Shown here piece by piece: positions 1-6,779 of a stretch of 13,308 nucleotides of DNA. A model generated the notes under the pieces. It saw nothing but the letters and a program-made list of their open reading frames with translations, ran no database searches and was not told the DNA's origin. A program made the position numbers and the translations under genes. Origin of the DNA: CAVTZP01 sp964456815 (lineage in GTDB: Bacteria > Chloroflexota > Dehalococcoidia > Dehalococcoidales > BS750m-G39). The number at the start of each line of letters is the position of its first letter. Within the stretch, counting starts at the first letter, position 1. The stretch spans positions 1-13,308 of the forward strand of contig CAYWCO010000024.1 in the NCBI GenBank assembly GCA_964456815.1. Reading direction: 5' to 3'.

Positions 1-19
1 GTCTCGGTGTCTAATCTCA

Positions 20-48
20 TTGCTATACCCAGACCAGTGTGCTATATT
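20..48 (+). promoter_or_regulatory. Candidate sigma-70-type promoter of the arg operon
   Basis: A -35-like TTGCTA (20-25) is followed after exactly 17 bp by a -10-like TATATT (43-48). The -10 matches the consensus at five of six bases and the -35 at four of six. With normal spacing, transcription would begin near position 55, one base before the argJ ATG. The window begins only 19 bases upstream, so a further upstream gene or promoter, for example an argC gene feeding into argJ, cannot be excluded. Confidence 0.45.
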
Positions 49-55
49 TTGGGTA

Positions 56-1255
56 ATGAAAGCCGGGATTAAAACTATCCCTGAGGGCACGGTTACCTCG
101 CCTGAGGGTTTTTTTGCCGGTGCTACCTCCGCCGGCATAAACGAAAAAGCCAAGGATAAGCCAGACCTCGGTGTTCTCTTTTCCGAGGCGCCATGCGTCG
201 CCGCAGGGGTTTTTACCACCAACCGCATTAAGGCGGCGCCGGTGGTCCTCTCTCAGCAAAGATTAAAAAAGGGGAAGGCGGGGGCGGTGGTGGTGAACAG
301 CGGCTGCGCCAATGCCTGCACCGGGGAGAGGGGGATGGGGGATGCGGCTAGGATGGCGGAGCTGACCGCCGAGGGCATCGGCATATCGCCTGAGGACGTG
401 CTGGTCGCCAGCACCGGCGTTATCGGCATGCCCCTGCCCATGAAGCGAATAGCGCCCGCCATAGAGCAGGTTATCCTCTCCCGGGAGGGCGGTCATGAGC
501 TGGTAAGGGCGATGATGACCACCGATACCTTCGCCAAGGAAACGGCGCTCAGGGTCAGGGTGGGAAAGAGTGAGTTCACCATTGGCGGGGTGGCGAAGGG
601 GTCGGGGATGATTCACCCTGACCTAGCAACCCTGCTCTGCTTTATAACCACCGACGCCGCCGTCGAGCAGGGCTTTCTTAAAAAGGCTCTGAAAAAGGCG
701 GTGGACGGCTCGTTTAATATGATTTCTATTGACGGAGACACCAGCCCCAACGATATGGTGCTGCTTATGGCTAACGGTCTGGCGGGGGGCAAGGCGCCGG
801 CGGATGCCTTTGAGCAGGCTCTGGAGCAGGTCTGCATCTATCTGGCGAAGAGCGTTGCCCGTGACGGGGAGGGGGCAAGCAGGCTCATTGAGGTAACGGT
901 TAGCGGTGCCCCCGGTCTGGCTGAGGCGAGGCTGGCGGCAAGGACGATAGTAAGCTCGTCGCTGGTGAAGGCAGCAATTCACGGCGCCGACCCCAACTGG
1001 GGGCGGATTATGGCGGCGCTGGGGCGGAGTGGGGTGGAGGTTAAGGAAGCCAAGACCGACCTTTATATTGGTGATATGGCGCTGGTAAAGGCAGGCGCGC
1101 TCTTGTCCTTTAATAAGCGGGGGGTAATCAAGCTGCTGGGGGGGAAAGAGGTGGCTATAAGCCTTAATCTTAACCTCGGCTCAAGCAGTGCCACCGCCTG
1201 GGGTTGCGACCTGTCTGAAGAATATGTAACTATTAACAGTCAGTATATGACATAA
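56..1255 (+). CDS. argJ: Bifunctional ornithine acetyltransferase / N-acetylglutamate synthase ArgJ
   Basis: ArgJ moves the acetyl group from N-acetylornithine to glutamate, giving ornithine and N-acetylglutamate in the cyclic arginine pathway in the cytoplasm. The 399-residue product has the family length. The oxyanion-hole motif STGVIG lies at about residues 119-124. KGSGMIHPDLATLL contains the self-cleavage site between Ala191 and Thr192 (Thr codon 629-631), and Thr192 becomes the nucleophile of the beta chain. HGADPNWGR and the C-terminal ATAWGCDL block are also typical. The ATG at 56 is preferred over an in-frame TTG at 20 because the family begins near MKAGIK and the extra 12 residues look non-coding. 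There is no usable ribosome binding site before it. Whether the protein is bifunctional or makes only ornithine cannot be read from sequence. argB starts one base after its stop. Confidence 0.96.
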   Translation: MKAGIKTIPEGTVTSPEGFFAGATSAGINEKAKDKPDLGVLFSEAPCVAAGVFTTNRIKAAPVVLSQQRLKKGKAGAVVVNSGCANACTGERGMGDAARMAELTAEGIGISPEDVLVASTGVIGMPLPMKRIAPAIEQVILSREGGHELVRAMMTTDTFAKETALRVRVGKSEFTIGGVAKGSGMIHPDLATLLCFITTDAAVEQGFLKKALKKAVDGSFNMISIDGDTSPNDMVLLMANGLAGGKAPADAFEQALEQVCIYLAKSVARDGEGASRLIEVTVSGAPGLAEARLAARTIVSSSLVKAAIHGADPNWGRIMAALGRSGVEVKEAKTDLYIGDMALVKAGALLSFNKRGVIKLLGGKEVAISLNLNLGSSSATAWGCDLSEEYVTINSQYMT

Positions 1256-1256
1256 A

Positions 1257-2057
1257 ATGGGCAATAAATTGGGCAAGGTTATCGTAGTTAAAATCGGTGG
1301 TGCCACTCTGGGCAGCCAGGACACCACCATTGAGGACTTAGCCTCCCTTCAGCGGCAGGGTAAATCGCTGGTTATAGTCCACGGCGGCGGTAAGATAATA
1401 ACCGACTGGCTGGAGAAGCGGGGGATTCCCACCAGGTTTGTCAACGGCGAGCGGGTAACCGATGAAGCCACCCTTGAGGTGGTGATTTCAGTGCTTGCCG
1501 GGCCAGTCAACAAGCAGATTGTAGCCAGCATCAATAACCTGGGGGGACAGGCGGTAGGTATTAGCGGTGTAGACGGGGCTTTTATTCAAGCCAGGATTAA
1601 GAACACAGAGCTAGGCTACGTCGGTGTAGTGGAAAAAGTAAACCTGGCTCCCCTAGAGGCGCTGCTGAAATCAAGCTATGTTCCGGTAGTTGCTCCCCTT
1701 GGTCTCTATTCCTCAGATCAGCCAGGCGAAACGAGGGGAATAGTTAATATTAACGCCGATGCTGTCGCCGGGGAGGTTGCGGCGGCTATCGGTGCCGGGA
1801 GGCTTGTCTTCCTCACCGATGTCGTTGGCGTCTGCGACCAATCAGGCAATTTGCTGCCTAACCTCTCCCCCGATGAAGCCGAGGCTCTGCTGGCTTCGGG
1901 GGTAGCTTCAGGGGGGATGATTCCCAAGGTTAAGGCGTGCCTGAGGGCGCTCTCCGGAACCCCGGTTACTCGCATCATAGACGGTCGGAAGCCCCACGCC
2001 TTGCTTGGAGAGATTGAAGGCAAGGGTGGTGGCACAACAATAGGGAGACAGAAATGA
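1257..2057 (+). CDS. argB: Acetylglutamate kinase
   Basis: ArgB phosphorylates N-acetyl-L-glutamate with ATP, the second step of arginine synthesis. The 266-residue protein is an amino acid kinase. VKIGG with Lys12 opens the phosphate site, HGGGK lies at 42-46, the substrate-binding GERVTD at 64-69, NINAD at 164-168, LTDV at 187-190 and SGGMIPKV with Lys224 at 218-225. The N-terminus is short: the catalytic lysine is the twelfth residue. An in-frame TGA at 1248-1250 shows no longer form is encoded, so the N-terminal helix that makes many kinases of ArgJ-type organisms arginine-sensitive and hexameric is absent. It lies one base after argJ, and its stop overlaps the argD start in an ATGA. The family call is secure; lack of arginine control is inference. 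Confidence 0.96.
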   Translation: MGNKLGKVIVVKIGGATLGSQDTTIEDLASLQRQGKSLVIVHGGGKIITDWLEKRGIPTRFVNGERVTDEATLEVVISVLAGPVNKQIVASINNLGGQAVGISGVDGAFIQARIKNTELGYVGVVEKVNLAPLEALLKSSYVPVVAPLGLYSSDQPGETRGIVNINADAVAGEVAAAIGAGRLVFLTDVVGVCDQSGNLLPNLSPDEAEALLASGVASGGMIPKVKACLRALSGTPVTRIIDGRKPHALLGEIEGKGGGTTIGRQK

Positions 2058-3241
2058 CTAACTGGCAGGAGCTTGAGCATAAATACTTTATGCACACCGT
2101 AGAGCGTGTCCCCTTAACCATAGTCAGGGGTCAGGGGGCGCGTGTGCAGGACGAGGAGGGGCGGGAATACCTTGACTTTGTCGGCGGCTGGGCGGTCAAC
2201 AGTTTAGGGCACTGCCATCCGGCGGTTACAAAAGCAATAAGCGAGCAGGCACAACTGCTCATTCAGGCATCCAACCAGTTCTATACCATTCCCCAGATTC
2301 GTCTGGCTGAGCTTTTAGTCCAGAATAGCTGTCTGGACAAGCTCTTCTTTGGCAACAGCGGTGCTGAGGCTAACGAGGGGGCGATAAAGCTCGCCCGCCG
2401 TTACGGGCAGCTCCACCTTGGCGGAGCCTATGAGGTCATTACCACCATTGGCTCCTTTCACGGTCGCACCCTGGCTATGGTGGCAGCTACCGGTCAGCCA
2501 AGGTTCCAGGAGCAATATCCTCCCCTCCCCACCGGCTTTGTCAATGTGGAGTACAACAACATTGACGCCATAAGGTCAGCCACTACCGATAAGACCTGTG
2601 CCGTGATGGTGGAACCGATACAGGGGGAGGGGGGTGTCAATGTGCCTGATGATAGCTATCTACCGGCAATAAGAGCCTGGTGCGACCAGAAGGGCATCCT
2701 GCTTATTCTGGATGAGGTTCAAACCGGCGTAGGTCGGACGGGAACGCTCTTTGCCTACGAGCAATATGGTGTTGAACCTGATATAATGACACTGGCTAAG
2801 GGTTTAGCCAGTGGCGTGCCCATCGGCGCTATTCTGGCCAAGGAGAGGGTGGCTGTGTTCGCCCCCGGGGAGCACGGCTCTACCATGGGTGGTAACCCAT
2901 TGGCCTGTGCCGCTGGTTACGCTACGGTAAAATTCATCATTGCTAACGATATACCGGGGAAGGTAAAGGCAGCGGGAGATTATCTTATCGCCGGGCTGGA
3001 GGGCTTGAAGAGTAAATTTCCCTTTATCACCGAGGTCCGGGGACGGGGGCTACTGGTAGCGATGGAATTTAGCTCTGATATTGCCCAGCCCTTGGTGATG
3101 GCTTGCCTTGAGCGAGGGCTGCTGGTTAACCGGGTGAAGCCCAACGCCCTGCGCTTTATGCCCCCCCTTATTATCGGCAACAAAGAGGTTGATGAGGCAC
3201 TGGGCATACTAGACGAAGCGCTGGCTAGTGTGGCGAAGTAA
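2054..3241 (+). CDS. argD: Acetylornithine aminotransferase
   Basis: This PLP enzyme transfers the amino group of glutamate to N-acetylglutamate semialdehyde, making N-acetylornithine; in some bacteria ArgD also serves lysine synthesis. The 395-residue protein has the class III aminotransferase order: FGNSGAEANEGAIKLAR (99-115) binds the PLP phosphate, FHGRTLA at 135-141, VEPIQGEGG at 186-194, LILDEVQTGVGRTG at 217-230 with Asp220 and Gln223 on the cofactor ring, and TLAKGLASG with Lys249 as the Schiff-base lysine. GSTMGGNP (275-282) supplies the threonine from the partner subunit. The ATG overlaps the argB stop by 4 bp, with AGGGAG at 2042-2047 as ribosome binding site. Related omega-aminotransferases are excluded mainly by motif detail and operon position. 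Confidence 0.95.
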   Translation: MTNWQELEHKYFMHTVERVPLTIVRGQGARVQDEEGREYLDFVGGWAVNSLGHCHPAVTKAISEQAQLLIQASNQFYTIPQIRLAELLVQNSCLDKLFFGNSGAEANEGAIKLARRYGQLHLGGAYEVITTIGSFHGRTLAMVAATGQPRFQEQYPPLPTGFVNVEYNNIDAIRSATTDKTCAVMVEPIQGEGGVNVPDDSYLPAIRAWCDQKGILLILDEVQTGVGRTGTLFAYEQYGVEPDIMTLAKGLASGVPIGAILAKERVAVFAPGEHGSTMGGNPLACAAGYATVKFIIANDIPGKVKAAGDYLIAGLEGLKSKFPFITEVRGRGLLVAMEFSSDIAQPLVMACLERGLLVNRVKPNALRFMPPLIIGNKEVDEALGILDEALASVAK

Positions 3242-3253
3242 GGGAGATTTAAC

Positions 3254-4483
3254 ATGTCAGACAAAGTAGTACTGGCTTATAGCGGTGGCTTGGACACCTC
3301 AGTAGCTATCAGGTGGCTTAAAGAAAAGTATAAGCTTGATGTTGTTGCCCTTAACGTCAATGTCATTAGCGAGCGGGACTTTTCCGCTGTCCGCAAGAAG
3401 GCGCTTAGTATCGGGGCAGCGAAGGCAGCGGTGGTGGACGCCAGGAAGCCGTTTGTTGAGCACTTTATCTTCCCGGCGTTGCAGGCGGACGCCCTCTACG
3501 AGGGGCAATACCCTCTGGCTACGGCACTGGCTCGCCCCTTAATGGCCAAGTTGCTGGTGGATACCGCTTCCAAGGAAGGGGCTAGGGCAGTAGCCCATGG
3601 CTGCACTGGCAAGGGGAATGACCAGGTGCGGTTTGATGTGGGCGTGGCTACCCTGGCACCCAACCTCAAGATTATCGCCCCTGCCCGGGAGTGGGGCATG
3701 AGCCGGGAGGAGACGATAAAATACGCCCAGCGCTACGGTATCCCGGTGCCGATTACGGTAAAAAGCCCCTACTCCATTGACGAGAACCTTTGGGGGAGGA
3801 GTATTGAGTGCGGTGTCCTGGAAGACCCCTGGGTTGAGCCGCCGGCGGACGTTTTTGCCTGGACAAAATCGCCGGCTGACGCCCCGAATAAGCCCGCCTA
3901 TGTGGAGATTGGCTTTGAGAAGGGCATCCCCATTGGTCTTGACGGCAAGAAGATGGACGGGGTAAGCCTGGTTCAGCTCCTTAATCAGCTGGCTGGGGAG
4001 CACGGGGTAGGCAGGGTTGACCACGTGGAGAACCGGCTGGTGGGGATAAAATCAAGGGAAATTTATGAAGCCCCGGCGGCTACGGTGTTGCTGCAGGCGC
4101 ACCAGGCTCTGGAGGCGCTGACCCTGTCTAAAGACCAGCTTCGCTTCAAGCAGAAGGTGGCTGTTGAATACGCCGACCTTATCTATAATGGTCTGTGGTT
4201 TAGCTCACTCCGGGAGGACCTGGCGGCTTACGTTGAATCTTCACAGCGTTTTGTTAGCGGCGTGGTGAGGCTCAAGCTGTTTAAGGGAAGCTGTAGCGTG
4301 GTGGGGAGAAAATCGTCTAAATCGCTATATAGCTATGGCCTGGCTACCTACGACAAGGGTGATGAGTTTGACCAGTCTGCCGCCGTTGGCTTTATCCGCC
4401 TCTGGGGGCTGTCAGCGCAGACTCAAGCCCAATTGCAGGGCAAGAAGACAAAGGGTAAAAAGGCAAAGAAGGGTAGCAAATGA
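3254..4483 (+). CDS. argG: Argininosuccinate synthase
   Basis: ArgG joins citrulline and aspartate using ATP, giving argininosuccinate. The 409-residue protein begins with the PP-loop AYSGGLDTS at 8-16. LYEGQYPLATALARP (81-95) holds substrate-site residues, GCTGKGNDQVRFD (116-128) is the second nucleotide/aspartate motif, and YSIDENLWG (173-181) with GVLEDPW is a family signature. Two oddities are visible. The usual TADxG segment after the second beta strand reads LNVNVI (33-38), and the last 14 or so residues form a lysine-rich tail (KKTKGKKAKK). The start has AGGGAG at 3241-3246, overlapping the argD stop. Only 12 bp separate it from argD, where some genomes have argF. Its stop overlaps the argH start in an ATGA. 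Confidence 0.96.
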   Translation: MSDKVVLAYSGGLDTSVAIRWLKEKYKLDVVALNVNVISERDFSAVRKKALSIGAAKAAVVDARKPFVEHFIFPALQADALYEGQYPLATALARPLMAKLLVDTASKEGARAVAHGCTGKGNDQVRFDVGVATLAPNLKIIAPAREWGMSREETIKYAQRYGIPVPITVKSPYSIDENLWGRSIECGVLEDPWVEPPADVFAWTKSPADAPNKPAYVEIGFEKGIPIGLDGKKMDGVSLVQLLNQLAGEHGVGRVDHVENRLVGIKSREIYEAPAATVLLQAHQALEALTLSKDQLRFKQKVAVEYADLIYNGLWFSSLREDLAAYVESSQRFVSGVVRLKLFKGSCSVVGRKSSKSLYSYGLATYDKGDEFDQSAAVGFIRLWGLSAQTQAQLQGKKTKGKKAKKGSK

Positions 4484-5862
4484 GCCAGATACGCGGACGT
4501 TTTAAAAAGGCAGCCAGTAAGCTGGCAGCCGAATATACCGCCTCTCTCCCCTTTGACTGGCGCCTGTACCCCTATGACATCGCCGGCTCTATTGCCCACG
4601 CCAGGATGCTGGCAAAACAGAAGATAATTTCATCAAAAGAGTCGGAGACGATAGTCAAGGGGCTGAAGTCTATCCAGAAGGAGATAGAGGGGAGCGAGTT
4701 TGAGTTCAAGCTGGAGCTTGAGGATATACACATGGCTATTGAAGCGCGGCTTATGGAGAAGGTGGGTGAGGTGGGGGGCAAGCTCCACACCGCCCGCTCC
4801 CGAAATGACCAGGTGGCTCTGGACCTGCGCCTCTTTACCCGGGACGCAATCTCAAGCACCATCGCTGAGTTGAGAGAATTACAGCACGCCCTTATTAATC
4901 TGGCTGAAGCCAACAAGAAGGTGATTATACCCGGTTATACCCACCTTCAGCCGGCGCAGCCGGTCTTGCTAGCTCACCACCTGCTTGCCTATTTTGAGAT
5001 GCTCCAGCGTGATGTTGACCGCTTTGTCGATTGCTTTGAGCGCGCCGATGTCATGCCGCTGGGCAGTGGCGCCCTTGCCGGCGTCGCCTATGATATTGAC
5101 CGTCAGTTTTTAGCTAAAGAACTGGGCTTCAGCCAGGTAAGCCAGAACAGTATTGACGCCGTATCGGATAGAGATTTTATAATTGAGTATGAGGCGGCGG
5201 CAAGCCTGTGCATGATGCACCTCTCCCGGCTGGCGGAGGAAATTATTCTCTGGTCTTCCGCCGAGTTTAGTTTTATTGAGCTTGATGAGGCTTATGCCAC
5301 CGGCTCAAGCATTATGCCCCAGAAGAAGAACCCCGATGTCGCCGAGCTGGCGCGGGGTAAGGCGGGGAGGGTCTACGGCAGCCTCATGGCGCTGCTGACA
5401 ACGATGAAGGCTCTTCCCCTCTCCTATAACCGGGATATGCAGGAGGATAAAGAAGGCTTCTTTGATACCGTAGACACCATACTATCTACGTTGGAAGTGT
5501 TTACGGGCATGGTCAGGACGCTTAAGGTAAAGCCGGAAAACACCAAGCGGGCTCTGGAAAAGGGCTATATTCTAGCCACCGACCTCGCTGACTATCTGGT
5601 CAAGAAGGGCGAAGCCTTCCGCACCGCCCATGATATTGTGGCTAAGCTTGTGAGCTATGCTATGGGCAAGAATAAGTCGTTTAGTGAGCTCAGCATGGCT
5701 GAGTATAAAAAGTTTTCTCCCCGCTTTGCCCAGGATGTCTATTCCATCACGGTAGAGTCTTCTCTTGCTGCCAGGGGTGTTGTTGGCGGTACTGCTCCCA
5801 GGCAGGTGGCACGGGCGCTGGCTGCAGCTAAGAAGATAATCGGAGTTAGGGGTGGGAAGTAA
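4480..5862 (+). CDS. argH: Argininosuccinate lyase
   Basis: ArgH splits argininosuccinate into arginine and fumarate, the final step. The 460-residue protein is a full-length member of the fumarase/aspartase superfamily. HTARSRNDQVALD (103-115) is the first conserved region, GYTHLQPAQP (152-161) carries the catalytic-region histidine (His155), and GSSIMPQKKNPD (275-286) is the mobile signature loop with the catalytic serine (276 or 277). LPLSYNRDMQEDKE further on is typical of lyases rather than adenylosuccinate lyase. It overlaps argG by 4 bp, implying translational coupling. Its last codons contain the start of rpe, read in another frame. Confidence 0.96.
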   Translation: MSQIRGRFKKAASKLAAEYTASLPFDWRLYPYDIAGSIAHARMLAKQKIISSKESETIVKGLKSIQKEIEGSEFEFKLELEDIHMAIEARLMEKVGEVGGKLHTARSRNDQVALDLRLFTRDAISSTIAELRELQHALINLAEANKKVIIPGYTHLQPAQPVLLAHHLLAYFEMLQRDVDRFVDCFERADVMPLGSGALAGVAYDIDRQFLAKELGFSQVSQNSIDAVSDRDFIIEYEAAASLCMMHLSRLAEEIILWSSAEFSFIELDEAYATGSSIMPQKKNPDVAELARGKAGRVYGSLMALLTTMKALPLSYNRDMQEDKEGFFDTVDTILSTLEVFTGMVRTLKVKPENTKRALEKGYILATDLADYLVKKGEAFRTAHDIVAKLVSYAMGKNKSFSELSMAEYKKFSPRFAQDVYSITVESSLAARGVVGGTAPRQVARALAAAKKIIGVRGGK

Positions 5863-6523
5863 GCCCGCTATAAAGCTTGCCCCCTCTATTCTCTCCGCCG
5901 ATTTCGCTCGCCTCGGCGAGCAGGTTGTTGAAGCCACCAGGGCTGGTGCCGACTATATCCATGTTGATGTTATGGACGGGCGTTTTGTCCCCCAGATAAC
6001 CATCGGCGCGCCGGTGGTGGCTTCAATCCGTAAGTGGACAGACCTCCCCCTTGACGTCCATCTTATGACTGAGGCACCGGAAAGGCAGATTTCTCAGTTT
6101 GCTCAGGCCGGCGCTGACATTATTACCGTTCATATTGAAGCCTGCCCTCGTATTCAGCAGCTGGTGCAGGCAGTTAAGGAGCTTGGGGTTAAGGCGGGGG
6201 TATCTATTAAGCCGGAAACGCCTGTAGATACGCTTAAAGAGGTTCTCCCTTCCCTGGATTTGGTCCTGGTGATGACGGTCAATCCCGGCTATGGCGGGCA
6301 GCCTTTTATTGAGTCAACGCTGGACAAGATAGCCCGCCTGCGCGCCGAGCTTGATGAGAAGGGTTTAGCTGCCGAACTGGAGGTTGATGGCGGCATCAAT
6401 GCTGAGACTGCCCCCAGGGTGGTTGAGGCGGGGGCGAGGGTACTGGTGGCTGGCGCCGCCGTATTTGGTTCAGGGCAGACGGTGGCAGAAGCCCTCAAGA
6501 AGCTCAGGGCTAGGCTGCCTTAG
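5852..6523 (+). CDS. rpe: Ribulose-phosphate 3-epimerase
   Basis: Rpe interconverts ribulose 5-phosphate and xylulose 5-phosphate in the pentose phosphate pathway. The 223-residue TIM barrel has IAPSILSADF-like KLAPSILSADFARLG at 8-22, HVDVMDGRFVP at 37-47, HLM at 70-72, MTVNPGYGGQPFI at 141-153 for phosphate binding and EVDGGIN at 177-183. The metal ligands His37, Asp39, His70 and Asp179 are all present. The GTG at 5852 lies inside argH, giving an 11-bp overlap. It is supported by GGAG at 5842-5845 and by the family N-terminus starting only a few residues before KLAPSIL. No terminator separates it from argH, so it is probably co-transcribed with the arg genes. Its 3' end overlaps rpmB on the other strand by 14 bp. 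Confidence 0.95.
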   Translation: MGSKPAIKLAPSILSADFARLGEQVVEATRAGADYIHVDVMDGRFVPQITIGAPVVASIRKWTDLPLDVHLMTEAPERQISQFAQAGADIITVHIEACPRIQQLVQAVKELGVKAGVSIKPETPVDTLKEVLPSLDLVLVMTVNPGYGGQPFIESTLDKIARLRAELDEKGLAAELEVDGGINAETAPRVVEAGARVLVAGAAVFGSGQTVAEALKKLRARLP

Positions 6524-6698
6524 CCAGTTTATGCTGGCTGCGCAGGCACCTGGTGCACAGGTTCAGCCGTTTTTTCTTCCCCTCTATGGTGATGGTAACC
6601 GGGTGAATATTGGGCACCCAGCTGCGTTTGGTATGCCGCTTAGAGTGGCTTACGTTATGACCGAAGCGGGGTGACTTGCCACATAAATCGCACTTCAA
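6510..6698 (-). CDS. rpmB: Large ribosomal subunit protein bL28, zinc-ribbon form
   Basis: bL28 is a small protein of the 50S subunit. The 62-residue product has FGHNVSHSKRHTKR (12-25), followed by WVPNI, the family signature, and a basic C-terminus. CDLC (3-6) and CTRC (48-51) form two Cys pairs, so this is the zinc-binding form that many bacteria replace with a cysteine-free copy under zinc shortage. The start codon is TTG (6698-6696 on the minus strand); the conserved MKCxxCGK N-terminus fixes it there, and AAAGGAGA (6706-6713 on the minus strand) lies eight bases upstream. It is the only minus-strand gene. It runs tail to tail into rpe and its promoter overlaps that of fakA. Confidence 0.95.
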   Translation of the reverse strand: MKCDLCGKSPRFGHNVSHSKRHTKRSWVPNIHPVTITIEGKKKRLNLCTRCLRSQHKLAKAA

Positions 6699-6705
6699 TA
6701 CGCTT

Positions 6706-6713
6706 TCTCCTTT
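6706..6713 (-). promoter_or_regulatory. Ribosome binding site of rpmB (supports the TTG start)
   Basis: On the minus strand the sequence reads AAAGGAGA, with GGAG (6707-6710) eight bases before the TTG start codon. Its strength supports initiation at a rare start codon. It overlaps the first bases of the -35 box proposed for fakA on the other strand. Confidence 0.7.
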
Positions 6714-6740
6714 GACTATTTAGCAAATTTACGGTAGAAT
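6712..6740 (+). promoter_or_regulatory. Sigma-70-type promoter of the fakA-recG operon
   Basis: TTGACT (6712-6717) and TAGAAT (6735-6740) are separated by exactly 17 bp, each matching the consensus at five of six bases. Predicted start of transcription is near 6747, giving a leader of about 26 bases before the GTG at 6773. The leader has only a weak AGGCAGG ribosome-binding-like stretch (6761-6767). A TATAAT at 6747-6752 is an alternative -10 but lacks a partner -35 at the right distance. Confidence 0.65.
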
Positions 6741-6750
6741 TTCGTCTATA

Positions 6751-6779
6751 ATATTAACACAGGCAGGCGATTGTGACAA
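6751..6779 (-). promoter_or_regulatory. Sigma-70-type promoter of rpmB
   Basis: On the minus strand TTGTCA (complement of 6774-6779) is followed after 17 bp by TAATAT (complement of 6751-6756). The predicted start is near 6744, about 45 bases before the TTG of rpmB. The -35 box covers the first codons of fakA, and the promoter interlocks with the fakA promoter on the opposite strand. Confidence 0.5.

Noticed and set aside
20..55. TTG at 20 as an upstream start for argJ
   Set aside because: The added residues do not resemble the ArgJ N-terminus, and the region contains the promoter-like boxes.
3539..4024. 161-residue minus-strand reading frame opposite argG
   Set aside because: It lies wholly inside a well-conserved gene, has no recognisable domain or ribosome binding context, and is explained by GC-rich codon structure.
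6522..6539. Hairpin AGCCAG/CTGGCT after rpe as a terminator
   Set aside because: The stem is only 6 bp and no T run follows on either strand; it also lies inside rpmB.
6747..6752. TATAAT as the main -10 box of fakA
   Set aside because: No acceptable -35 lies 16-18 bp upstream, while TTGACT/TAGAAT has perfect spacing. It could still be a secondary start.
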